Positions 56,194 through 64,000 of a stretch of 64,000 bases of DNA are shown piece after piece. The notes below the pieces were generated by a model. It saw only the letters and a program-made list of their open reading frames with translations. It was not told where the DNA came from and did no database searches. How positions within the stretch are numbered: position 1 is the stretch's first letter; the number at the start of each line of letters is the position of its first letter. Made by a program: the position numbers and the translations under genes. The DNA comes from Lactobacillus mulieris (GTDB lineage Bacteria; Bacillota; Bacilli; Lactobacillales; Lactobacillaceae), in the NCBI RefSeq assembly GCF_007095465.1, contig NZ_SDGL01000008.1:34689-98688 (forward strand). Direction: 5' to 3'.

Positions 56194-59100
56194 TTGATTG
56201 ACGTAAACAAATTTGAAAGTATGCAAATCGGGCTTGCTTCACCTAATAAGATTAGATCATGGTCTTATGGGGAAGTTAAAAAGCCTGAAACCATCAATTA
56301 CCGTACTTTGAAGCCAGAAAAAGATGGGTTATTTGATGAAAGAATTTTCGGTCCATCAAAGGACTGGGCTTGTGCCTGTGGTAAATACAAGGGTATTCGT
56401 TACCGTGGTATCGTTTGTGATCGTTGTGGTGTTGAAGTAACTTCTTCAAAAGTTAGAAGAGAACGCATGGGTCACATTGAACTTGCTGCCCCTGTAACCC
56501 ATATTTGGTATTTCAAGGGTATCCCATCAAGAATGGGTTGGGTTTTAGATGTATCACCTCGTGCACTTGAAGAAGTTATTTACTTTGCTGCATATATCGT
56601 TATTGATGCTGGAGATACTGATTTAGAACCTAAGTCACTCTTAACTGAAGCTGAATATCGTGAAAAGAAGGCTAAGTTTGGTAACCGTTTTGTTGCTAAA
56701 ATGGGTGCTGAAGCGATTAAGGAATTACTTCAAAATGTTGATCTTGACAAAGAAGTTAAGAGCTTAAAGGCGGAATTACAAACTGCTACTGGTCAAAAGA
56801 GAACTAGAGCAATTCGTCGTTTGGATATTTTGAATGCTTTTAAAGATTCTGGTAATAAGCCTGAATGGATGGTAATGGACACTGTTCCTGTTATTCCACC
56901 AGATTTACGACCAATGGTTCAACTTGAAGGTGGTCGTTTTGCAACTTCTGACCTTAACGATTTGTACCGTCGTGTTATTAATAGAAATAATCGTTTGAAG
57001 CGTTTGCTTGATTTACATGCACCTAATATCATTGTGCAAAATGAAAAGAGAATGCTTCAAGAAGCTGTCGATGCTTTAATTGATAACGGCCGTCGTGGTC
57101 GTCCAGTAGTTGGACCAGGTAACCGTCCACTTAAGTCACTTTCACACATGCTTAAAGGTAAGCAAGGGCGTTTCCGTCAAAACTTGCTTGGTAAGCGTGT
57201 TGACTACTCAGGTCGTTCAGTTATCGATGTTTCACCAAAACTTAAGTTCTACCAATGTGGTGTTCCACGTCCAATGGCATTAGAATTATTCAAGCCATTT
57301 GTAATGCATGAACTCGTTAAGCGCGGTGTTGCAACTAACATTAGAAATGCTAAGCGCAAGATTGACCGTGAAGATGATGATATCTGGGACATTCTTGAAT
57401 ATGTAATTAAGGAACGTCCAGTTCTTTTAAACCGTGCTCCTACTTTGCACCGTTTAGGTATTCAAGCTTTCGAACCAGTTTTGGTACCAGGTAAGTCAAT
57501 TAGACTTCACCCACTTGCATGTGAAGCCTACAATGCCGACTTTGATGGGGACCAGATGGCCATCCACGTGCCACTTTCAGATGAAGCAGTTGCAGAATCA
57601 AGACTTTTGATGCTTGCTGCTCACCACATTTTGGCACCTAAGGATGGTAAGCCAATTGTAACCCCTGGACAGGATATCGTTTTGGGGAACTACTGGTTAA
57701 CTCAAGCAGAACGTGGCCGTGAAGGTGAAGGAATGATCTTTAATTCACCAGCTGAAGCAACTATGGCTTATGCAAATGGTGATATTCACTTCCATACTAG
57801 AATTGGTTTAGCTGCTGATTCAATGCCTGAAAAGACTTGGCCCAAGGGTTATGAACATGGAGTTTTTGTAACTACTTACGGTAAGATGATTTTTAACCAA
57901 ATCTTCCCTAAGGACTTCTTCTATGTAAATGATCCAACTCAAGATAACTTAACTCATCCGTTAGATGTTAAGTACTTCTTGCAACCAGGTGAAGATATCC
58001 ATGAAAAATTAGATAATATGGACTTAGGTACTCCATTTAAGAAGGGATTCTTGTCTGATGCTATTGCAGCTGTTTACAAGGAATACAAGGTTCAAAGAAC
58101 TTCTGACTTCTTAGATGACATGAAAGAATTAGGTTACACTGCATGTACCACTTCTGGTTTAACTATTGGTATGGCCGATATTCCTATGGTAAGCGATAAA
58201 GATGATATCGTTGCCAAGGCTCACAAGAAGGTTGATGTTGTTTCTAAGCAATTTAGACGTGGTTTGATTACTGAACAAGAACGTCACGACCGTGTAATCA
58301 GCATTTGGAATGCATGTAAGGATGAAGTTCAAAACGAAGTGGCTGGTATTTTCGACCCACGTAACCCTATTTCAGTCATGGCCGACTCTGGTGCCCGTGG
58401 TAACATTTCTAACTTTACTCAGCTTGCTGGTATGCGTGGTTTGATGGCCGCTCCTAATGGTGGGATGATGGAAATTCCTGTTACTTCCAACTTCCGTGAA
58501 GGTTTGACTGTTTTGGAAATGTTCATGTCAACTCACGGTGCTCGTAAAGGAATGACAGATACTGCCTTGAAGACTGCGAACTCAGGATACCTTACTCGTC
58601 GTTTGGTTGATGTTGCACAAGACGTAATTATTCGTGAAGAAGATTGTGGTACTGATCGTGGTATTACAGTTCATGCAATTAAAGAAGGCGACGAAATGAT
58701 CGAACCATTATTCGATCGTTTAGTTGGACGTTATACTGCTAGAAGTGTCTTTGATCCGGAAACTCATGAAGTTATTGCACCTAAGGGCGTAATGATGGAT
58801 GAAGAATTAGCTCAAGAAATTGTTGATCGTGGAGTCAAAGAAGTAACAATTCGTTCCGTATTTACTTGCAACACTCAACATGGTGTTTGTCAAAAGTGTT
58901 ACGGTATGAACTTAGCTACTGGTGAAGAGGTAGAAGTTGGTGAAGCAGTAGGTACTGTTGCTGCACAATCAATCGGTGAACCTGGTACTCAGCTTACTAT
59001 GCGTAACTTCCACAACGGTGGGGTTGCCGGTGCTGAAGATATTACTCAAGGTCTTCCTCGTGTTCAAGAATTGTTTGAAGCACGTAACCCTAAAGGTCGT

Positions 59101-59862
59101 GCAACTATCTCTGAAGTAACTGGTGTTGTAGCTTCAATTGAAGAAAATCCAGCTGAACATACTCGTGAAATCACTGTTGAGGGTAAGACTGATACAAGAA
59201 CATACTCTGTACCATATACTGCAAGTGTTGCAGTTGCTGAAGGTGATGAAGTTGTTCGTGGTGATAAGTTAACACTTGGTTCTATTGACCCTAAGGAATT
59301 GATTAGAGTTAGAGATGCTTTGACTACTGAAAAGTATATCTTGAGTGAAATTCAAAAGGCCTACAGAATGCAAGGGGTAGAAATCGCCGATAAGCACGTT
59401 GAAGTTATGGCCCGCCAAATGCTTCAAAAAGTACGTGTACTTGATCCAGGTGAAACTGATATCTTGCCAGGTGAATTAATGGATATTGGTGAATTTAAGG
59501 ACAGAAACAAGGAAGTTATTATTTCAGGTGGTATTCCAGCAACTGCACAAAGTGTAATCTTGGGTATTACTAAGGCAGCGCTTGAAACTAACAGTTTCTT
59601 ATCAGCTGCTTCATTCCAAGAAACTACGCGTGTTCTTACTGATGCTTCAATTAGAAGTAAAAACGATCCACTTCTTGGTCTTAAAGAAAACGTTATTATT
59701 GGTAAGATTATTCCTGCAGGTACAGGTATGCCAGTTTACCGTTCTATGGAACCTCAAGCTGATGTACCTAAGCCACAAGCAGTATATTCAATTGCTGATA
59801 TTGAACGTCAATTAGCTGAAGAAAATAAAATTGACTTAAAGAGTTTGAATAAAAACAAATAA
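56194..59862 (+). CDS. rpoC: DNA-directed RNA polymerase subunit beta'
   Basis: A 1222-aa catalytic subunit. The N-terminal zinc ribbon is [30 protein letters not shown] at 447-456 has Asp449, Asp451 and Asp453 holding the active-site magnesium. The trigger loop region is [17 protein letters not shown] onward, and the second zinc site is CGTDRG plus [13 protein letters not shown]. The TTG start follows AGGAGG. No inserted domain is seen in the trigger loop. A perfect terminator follows. Confidence 0.97.
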   Translation: MIDVNKFESMQIGLASPNKIRSWSYGEVKKPETINYRTLKPEKDGLFDERIFGPSKDWACACGKYKGIRYRGIVCDRCGVEVTSSKVRRERMGHIELAAPVTHIWYFKGIPSRMGWVLDVSPRALEEVIYFAAYIVIDAGDTDLEPKSLLTEAEYREKKAKFGNRFVAKMGAEAIKELLQNVDLDKEVKSLKAELQTATGQKRTRAIRRLDILNAFKDSGNKPEWMVMDTVPVIPPDLRPMVQLEGGRFATSDLNDLYRRVINRNNRLKRLLDLHAPNIIVQNEKRMLQEAVDALIDNGRRGRPVVGPGNRPLKSLSHMLKGKQGRFRQNLLGKRVDYSGRSVIDVSPKLKFYQCGVPRPMALELFKPFVMHELVKRGVATNIRNAKRKIDREDDDIWDILEYVIKERPVLLNRAPTLHRLGIQAFEPVLVPGKSIRLHPLACEAYNADFDGDQMAIHVPLSDEAVAESRLLMLAAHHILAPKDGKPIVTPGQDIVLGNYWLTQAERGREGEGMIFNSPAEATMAYANGDIHFHTRIGLAADSMPEKTWPKGYEHGVFVTTYGKMIFNQIFPKDFFYVNDPTQDNLTHPLDVKYFLQPGEDIHEKLDNMDLGTPFKKGFLSDAIAAVYKEYKVQRTSDFLDDMKELGYTACTTSGLTIGMADIPMVSDKDDIVAKAHKKVDVVSKQFRRGLITEQERHDRVISIWNACKDEVQNEVAGIFDPRNPISVMADSGARGNISNFTQLAGMRGLMAAPNGGMMEIPVTSNFREGLTVLEMFMSTHGARKGMTDTALKTANSGYLTRRLVDVAQDVIIREEDCGTDRGITVHAIKEGDEMIEPLFDRLVGRYTARSVFDPETHEVIAPKGVMMDEELAQEIVDRGVKEVTIRSVFTCNTQHGVCQKCYGMNLATGEEVEVGEAVGTVAAQSIGEPGTQLTMRNFHNGGVAGAEDITQGLPRVQELFEARNPKGRATISEVTGVVASIEENPAEHTREITVEGKTDTRTYSVPYTASVAVAEGDEVVRGDKLTLGSIDPKELIRVRDALTTEKYILSEIQKAYRMQGVEIADKHVEVMARQMLQKVRVLDPGETDILPGELMDIGEFKDRNKEVIISGGIPATAQSVILGITKAALETNSFLSAASFQETTRVLTDASIRSKNDPLLGLKENVIIGKIIPAGTGMPVYRSMEPQADVPKPQAVYSIADIERQLAEENKIDLKSLNKNK

Positions 59863-59882
59863 TTTAAGTTGACTTATTAAGA

Positions 59883-59921
59883 AAAGAACCATTAAGCAAA
59901 TGCTTAATGGTTCTTTTTATG
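59883..59921. terminator. Terminator after rpoC
   Basis: AGAACCATTAAGCA and TGCTTAATGGTTCT form a 14-bp perfect stem with a 2-nt to 4-nt loop and TTTTTAT; A-rich on the left, so it may also end the convergent prepilin peptidase gene. Confidence 0.92.
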
Positions 59922-59931
59922 TAGTCATGAA

Positions 59932-60615
59932 TTACATTAGTAATTTTAAAATACTTAAACTAAAAAATAAAAATGGTAAAAATGGCAGTGATAAATGTGT
60001 TTGGTTTTGTGCTTTTAATTTAGGATAGAGAGTTAAAACTGCCAGCGAGGCGAAAAGAAAAACAAGGTTGGCTAAATATTCTGAATAATAGAATGAAATT
60101 ATCAAATAAAAGAATAAGTCTCCTAATCCAAATTTTTTTAGTAATACTAGAATTCCTAATGCAATAATCATGACAGAGGTTGCCAAAACTGATGTTATCA
60201 AAGTTGAGATTTGCTCAAAAAGTAGATCCTTAATAATCACTATCAGAAATGAAATTAGAAAGATTGAGAAGGGAATTTCTTGATAGTAATAATCAAAAAT
60301 TGCCATCGTTAATAAAAGTAAACAAAGGAAAAATTCAATTAAACCACTTTTTGAATACCAATCTGTTTTTAGAAAGGTAATCCCACCCACGATTTCAATA
60401 AAAAGCAAAAAATGTGGGATTGGCTTTTTACAATGTCTGCAAGTCCCTTTTTGAAAAATAAAAGAAAAAATAGGGAATAATTCAGACCAAGTTAAAGGAT
60501 TTTTACAAGATAGGCAATAACTACGACGCCATCTTAGCCCATCTTTTTGAACGATTACTGAAATGAATGAAGCCAAACAGGCTCCAAAATAAAAATTAAT
60601 TATGTTTAATACCAT
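59932..60615 (-). CDS. comC: Prepilin (type 4 leader) peptidase, ComC/PilD-like A24 family
   Basis: A 227-aa membrane aspartic peptidase that cleaves and N-methylates ComGC-type pseudopilins used for DNA uptake. The N-terminal domain carries the zinc-type CLSCKNPLTW and GTCRHCKKPIPHF cysteine pairs. Catalytic Asp candidates lie in IFDYYYQEIP and in the conserved GxGD of GLGDLFFYL. About seven hydrophobic helices. ATG 60615 follows GCGAGGTG; five extra upstream codons are rejected. An isolated competence gene inserted between rpoC and rpsL, on the opposite strand. Confidence 0.86.
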   Translation of the reverse strand: MVLNIINFYFGACLASFISVIVQKDGLRWRRSYCLSCKNPLTWSELFPIFSFIFQKGTCRHCKKPIPHFLLFIEIVGGITFLKTDWYSKSGLIEFFLCLLLLTMAIFDYYYQEIPFSIFLISFLIVIIKDLLFEQISTLITSVLATSVMIIALGILVLLKKFGLGDLFFYLIISFYYSEYLANLVFLFASLAVLTLYPKLKAQNQTHLSLPFLPFLFFSLSILKLLM

Positions 60616-60685
60616 TTTTTCACCTCGCAATAATTAAATACATAAAAATAACAAGATATTTTTTGGAAAGTGTAATTTTTTTAAC

Positions 60686-60713
60686 TTGCTTTATTTTGAA
60701 AAGGGAGTACAAT
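60686..60713 (+). promoter_or_regulatory. rpsL operon promoter
   Basis: TTGCTT (60686-60691), a 16-nt spacer and TACAAT (60708-60713), leaving an 84-nt leader with GGAGGAAAAA as ribosome site. The leader holds small complementary segments but no terminator. Confidence 0.6.
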
Positions 60714-60797
60714 ATCAATTGTGTATTTTTTAAATCATTTCCGTGAGGTCAAAAAGAAACTCCCGGATGTGTGAACAAAATTTAGGAGGAAAAATTA

Positions 60798-61205
60798 ATG
60801 CCAACCATTAACCAATTGGTTAGAAAAGGCCGTCATTCAAAGACGACTAAATCTAAATCACCAGCTTTAAACTACGGATACAACAGCATGAAGAAGGAAC
60901 AAGTATTTAATCCTGCTCCTCAAATGCGTGGTGTTGCAACTCGTGTGGGTACTATGACACCTAAGAAGCCTAACTCAGCTTTACGTAAATATGCTCGTGT
61001 ACGTTTATCAAACTTAACTGAAGTTACTGCTTACATTCCAGGTGAAGGCCACAACTTGCAAGAACACTCAGTTGTTTTAATTCGTGGTGGACGTGTAAAG
61101 GACCTTCCTGGGGTTCGTTACCACATTGTTCGTGGTGCCCTTGATACTGCTGGTGTTGACGGCAGAAAGCAAGGTCGTTCTAAGTACGGTGCAAAGAAAG
61201 GTTAA
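60798..61205 (+). CDS. rpsL: 30S ribosomal protein S12
   Basis: A 135-aa decoding-centre protein. The loops [10 protein letters not shown] and [14 protein letters not shown] are complete with the lysines whose change gives streptomycin resistance, so this is the sensitive form. AGGAGG precedes the ATG. First gene of rpsL-rpsG-fusA, the classic str operon. Confidence 0.98.
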   Translation: MPTINQLVRKGRHSKTTKSKSPALNYGYNSMKKEQVFNPAPQMRGVATRVGTMTPKKPNSALRKYARVRLSNLTEVTAYIPGEGHNLQEHSVVLIRGGRVKDLPGVRYHIVRGALDTAGVDGRKQGRSKYGAKKG

Positions 61206-61219
61206 GGAGGAGTTAAATA

Positions 61220-61690
61220 ATGCCTAGAAAAGGACATGTAGCTAAGAGAACTGTTTTAGCAGACCCAATTTACAACTCAAAACTCGTTACCAAGTTAATC
61301 AACCACTTGATGATTGATGGTAAGAAAGCAAAGGCTTCTTCAATCCTTTACGATGCTTTCTCAATTATTCAGGACAAGACTGGTAAGGAACCACTTGAAG
61401 TTTTTGAAGAAGCAATGAACAACGTTATGCCTGTTCTTGAAGTTAGAGCTCGTCGTATCGGTGGTTCAAACTACCAAATTCCTGTAGAAGTTCGTCCAGA
61501 AAGAAGAACCACTTTAGGTTTAAGATGGTTAGTATCTTACGCTCGTTTACGTAACGAACACACTATGGATGAACGTTTAGCAAACGAAATCATCGACGCT
61601 TCAAATAACACTGGTTCAGCTGTTAAGAAGCGTGAAGACGTTCACCGTATGGCAGAAGCTAACCGTGCATTTGCACACTACCGCTTCTAA
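61220..61690 (+). CDS. rpsG: 30S ribosomal protein S7
   Basis: A 156-aa primary 16S rRNA 3'-domain binder. Core segments are [43 protein letters not shown] and [20 protein letters not shown]. It starts 14 nt after rpsL with AAGGAGG. In many bacteria S7 represses this operon; no repressor structure was defined here. Confidence 0.98.
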   Translation: MPRKGHVAKRTVLADPIYNSKLVTKLINHLMIDGKKAKASSILYDAFSIIQDKTGKEPLEVFEEAMNNVMPVLEVRARRIGGSNYQIPVEVRPERRTTLGLRWLVSYARLRNEHTMDERLANEIIDASNNTGSAVKKREDVHRMAEANRAFAHYRF

Positions 61691-61726
61691 TTTGTTGTCG
61701 TTAGTATTTAAGGAGAAAAATATATC

Positions 61727-63817
61727 ATGGCTAAACGCGAATTTCCTTTAGAAAAGACACGTAACATTGGTATCATGGCCCACATCGATGCGGGTAAGAC
61801 TACCACTACTGAACGTATCCTTTACTACACTGGTAAGATCCACAAGATTGGTGAAACCCACGAAGGTGACAGTCAAATGGACTGGATGGAAGAAGAAAAG
61901 GAACGTGGTATTACTATTACTTCTGCAGCTACTACTGCACAATGGAAAGACTACCGCGTTAACATCATCGATACCCCAGGACACGTTGACTTTACTATCG
62001 AAGTAGAACGTTCACTTCGTGTTTTAGATGGTGCCGTAACTGTTCTTGACGCACAATCTGGTGTTGAACCTCAAACTGAAAATGTTTGGCGTCAAGCTGA
62101 AACATACGGTGTTCCTCGTATTGTTTTTGTTAACAAGATGGATAAGATTGGTGCAAACTTTGACTTTTCAGTTAAGACTTTGCACGAACGTTTGAATGCA
62201 AACGCACATGCAGTTCAAATGCCTATTGGTGCTGAAGACCAATTTGAAGGTGTTATCGACTTAATTAACATGGTAGCTGATGTTTACGACGAAGATAAGC
62301 TTGGTGCTAAGTGGGATACTGTTCCTGTTCCTGATGAATACAAGGAAGAAGCAGAAAAGCGTCGTGGTGAATTAATTGAAGCTGTTGCTGATGTTGACGA
62401 TGACATCATGGACAAGTACCTTGGTGGTGAAGAAATCACTAACGAAGAATTAAAGGCAGCTATCCGTAAGGCTACTTTGGATCTTAAATTCTTCCCTGTA
62501 TTTGCAGGTTCTGCATTTAAGAACAAGGGTGTTCAAATGATGCTTGACGGTGTTGTTGACTACTTACCTTCACCACTTGATGTTAAGCCTTATGTTGCTC
62601 ACGATCCTAAGGATGGTAGTGAAGTAGAACTTCTTGCTGATGACAGCAAGCCATTTGCTGCTTTAGCATTTAAGATTGCTACTGACCCATTTGTTGGTCG
62701 TTTGACTTTCATTCGTGTTTACACTGGTTCACTTCAATCAGGTTCATACGTATTGAATGCTTCTAAGAATTCACGTGAACGTGTTGGTCGTTTGCTTCAA
62801 ATGCACGCTAACTCACGTACTGAAATTAGTGAAGTATTCTCAGGTGACATCGCTGGTGCTATCGGTTTGAAGAACACTACTACTGGTGACTCATTAACTG
62901 ATCCAGATCACCCACTTATTCTTGAAAGTCTTGAAGTTCCAGATCCAGTTATCCAAGTTTCTATTGAACCTAAGTCAAAAGCTGACCGTGATAAGCTTGA
63001 TGTAGCTCTTCAAAAGCTTACTGAAGAAGACCCTACTTTCAAGGCAGAAACTAATGCAGAAACTGGTCAAACTTTGATTGCAGGTATGGGTGAACTTCAC
63101 TTGGACATCATGGTTGAACGTATGAAGCGTGAATTCCACGTTGAAGCAACTATCGGTGAACCACAAGTTGCATACCGTGAAACATTTACTAAGCCAACTA
63201 AGGCTCAAGGTAAGTTTGTTCGTCAATCAGGTGGTAAGGGTCAATACGGTGACGTATGGATCGAATTTACACCAACTAAGGAAGGCGAAGGCTACGAATT
63301 TGAAGATGCTATCGTCGGTGGTGTAGTTCCTCGTGAATTTATTCCTTCAGTTGATGCTGGTTTGCAAGAAGCTATGAAGAATGGTGTTCTTGCAGGTTAC
63401 CCATTGATCGACGTTAAGGCTAAGCTTTACGATGGTAGTTACCACGAAGTCGACTCTAGTGAAGCTGCCTTCAAGGTTGCTGCATCTCTTGCTTTGAAGA
63501 ATGCTGCTCCTAAGGCTGGTGCTGTAATTCTTGAACCTATCATGAAAGTTCAAGTAATTACTCCAGAAGAATACTTAGGTGACGTTATGGGTTCAATTAC
63601 CGCTCGTCGTGGTAACATGGACGGTATGGAAGATCGTTCAGGTGCTAAGGTATTGAATGCTATGGTTCCACTTTCAGAAATGTTTGGTTACGCAACTACT
63701 TTGCGTTCATCAACTCAAGGTCGTGGTACTTTCACTATGGTATTTGACCACTACTCACCAACACCTAAGTCAATTCAAGAAGAAATTATTAAGAAACGTG
63801 GCGGAAACGCAGAATAA
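61727..63817 (+). CDS. fusA: Elongation factor G
   Basis: A 696-aa translocase GTPase. G1 is AHIDAGKT at 18-25, G2 includes [12 protein letters not shown]3 is DTPGHVDF, G4 is NKMDKIG, and domains II-V follow, with [18 protein letters not shown] in domain III and [15 protein letters not shown] near the end. It ends in the intact KRGGNAE tail. Thirty-six nt separate it from rpsG with AAGGAG. A terminator follows. Codon use is strongly biased to a few codons, as expected for a highly expressed gene. Confidence 0.98.
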   Translation: MAKREFPLEKTRNIGIMAHIDAGKTTTTERILYYTGKIHKIGETHEGDSQMDWMEEEKERGITITSAATTAQWKDYRVNIIDTPGHVDFTIEVERSLRVLDGAVTVLDAQSGVEPQTENVWRQAETYGVPRIVFVNKMDKIGANFDFSVKTLHERLNANAHAVQMPIGAEDQFEGVIDLINMVADVYDEDKLGAKWDTVPVPDEYKEEAEKRRGELIEAVADVDDDIMDKYLGGEEITNEELKAAIRKATLDLKFFPVFAGSAFKNKGVQMMLDGVVDYLPSPLDVKPYVAHDPKDGSEVELLADDSKPFAALAFKIATDPFVGRLTFIRVYTGSLQSGSYVLNASKNSRERVGRLLQMHANSRTEISEVFSGDIAGAIGLKNTTTGDSLTDPDHPLILESLEVPDPVIQVSIEPKSKADRDKLDVALQKLTEEDPTFKAETNAETGQTLIAGMGELHLDIMVERMKREFHVEATIGEPQVAYRETFTKPTKAQGKFVRQSGGKGQYGDVWIEFTPTKEGEGYEFEDAIVGGVVPREFIPSVDAGLQEAMKNGVLAGYPLIDVKAKLYDGSYHEVDSSEAAFKVAASLALKNAAPKAGAVILEPIMKVQVITPEEYLGDVMGSITARRGNMDGMEDRSGAKVLNAMVPLSEMFGYATTLRSSTQGRGTFTMVFDHYSPTPKSIQEEIIKKRGGNAE

Positions 63818-63833
63818 TTTTTGATTGATATAC

Positions 63834-63867
63834 ATAAAACCACTACTTTTGGTAGTGGTTTTTTTGT
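63834..63867 (+). terminator. Intrinsic terminator after fusA
   Basis: AAAACCACTAC and GTAGTGGTTTT pair around TTTTG, with the stem running into seven T. Confidence 0.92.
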
Positions 63868-63885
63868 ATCTAATTATTTTTATTT

Positions 63886-63923
63886 AGGAAGCGCTTACAG
63901 TTAATGAAGATTAGTATTATAAT
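63886..63923 (+). promoter_or_regulatory. Promoter at window end with cre-like sequence
   Basis: TTACAG (63895-63900), a 17-nt spacer and TATAAT (63918-63923). The -35 overlaps AGGAAGCGCTTACA (63886-63899), which matches the catabolite-responsive element consensus (TGWAARCGYTWNCW) at 12 of 14 positions. The sequence beyond 63924 is an untranslated leader up to the window end; the next gene (commonly rpsJ in lactobacilli) is not reached. Confidence 0.5.
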
Positions 63924-64000
63924 ACGCGTGGTGCTAGTTAAATCTTTCTAGACAATAAGCCAAATTATAAGCTAAAATTGCAATTTCCAACCGGCTTTGA

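Overview
This 64 kb window comes from a low-GC, AT-rich Gram-positive chromosome, most likely a Lactobacillus of the gasseri/johnsonii clade. The evidence is the lactobacillus-type core gene order (murF-cshA-acpS-alr; pth-mfd-rqcP-divIC-yabR-tilS-ftsH-hslO-dusB-lysS; clpC-rpoB-rpoC; rpsL-rpsG-fusA), frequent TTG/GTG starts, LPQTG-anchored surface proteins, and a GH68 fructansucrase of the kind described from L. johnsonii and L. gasseri. The species call is inference from gene content and protein resemblance, not from an alignment.

Layout. Positions 1-8 kb hold the tail of murA, a C69 dipeptidase, a guanine-riboswitch-controlled xpt-pbuX operon divergent from guaA, a DUF4931 protein, an L,D-transpeptidase and a prolyl-tRNA deacylase-like protein. 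Positions 7.8-10.5 kb hold a DHA2 drug-efflux MFS plus DUF4811 pair divergent from a MerR regulator. Positions 10.6-26.3 kb are an accessory, surface-oriented region: a SEC10/PgrA coiled-coil LPQTG protein, a nucleoside hydrolase, a GT-C type membrane protein, an LPQTG fructansucrase, a membrane-anchored EEP-superfamily phosphodiesterase, an ABC exporter, a Nudix/DUF4145 pair, a five-repeat NlpC/P60 wall hydrolase, and two very small genes.

Positions 26.4-44.2 kb are housekeeping: rpmE2, murF, cshA, acpS, alr, a CBS/ACT (c-di-AMP receptor-like) protein, pth, mfd, rqcP, divIC, an S1 protein, tilS, ftsH, hslO, dusB and lysS. Positions 44.2-48.4 kb break this order with a self-contained locus: an Rgg-type regulator divergent from a small Sec-secreted, cysteine-free protein, then an internal terminator, three small membrane proteins and an ABC ATPase. 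It looks like a bacteriocin-like or secreted-effector system with its own export or immunity transporter, and it is the best candidate here for an under-described system. Next come a tRNA-Gly/tRNA-Pro/tRNA-Gly cluster with a duplicated tRNA-terminator unit, a YitT/YczE-like membrane protein, clpC, a Lacto-rpoB-type leader, rpoB, rpoC, a prepilin peptidase on the opposite strand, and rpsL-rpsG-fusA. The window ends at a promoter that probably serves the next (ribosomal protein) operon.

No insertion sequence, prophage, CRISPR array or rRNA gene was seen. Several start sites were moved downstream of the longest ORF because a clear Shine-Dalgarno sequence and family alignment favour the internal start; each case is noted.
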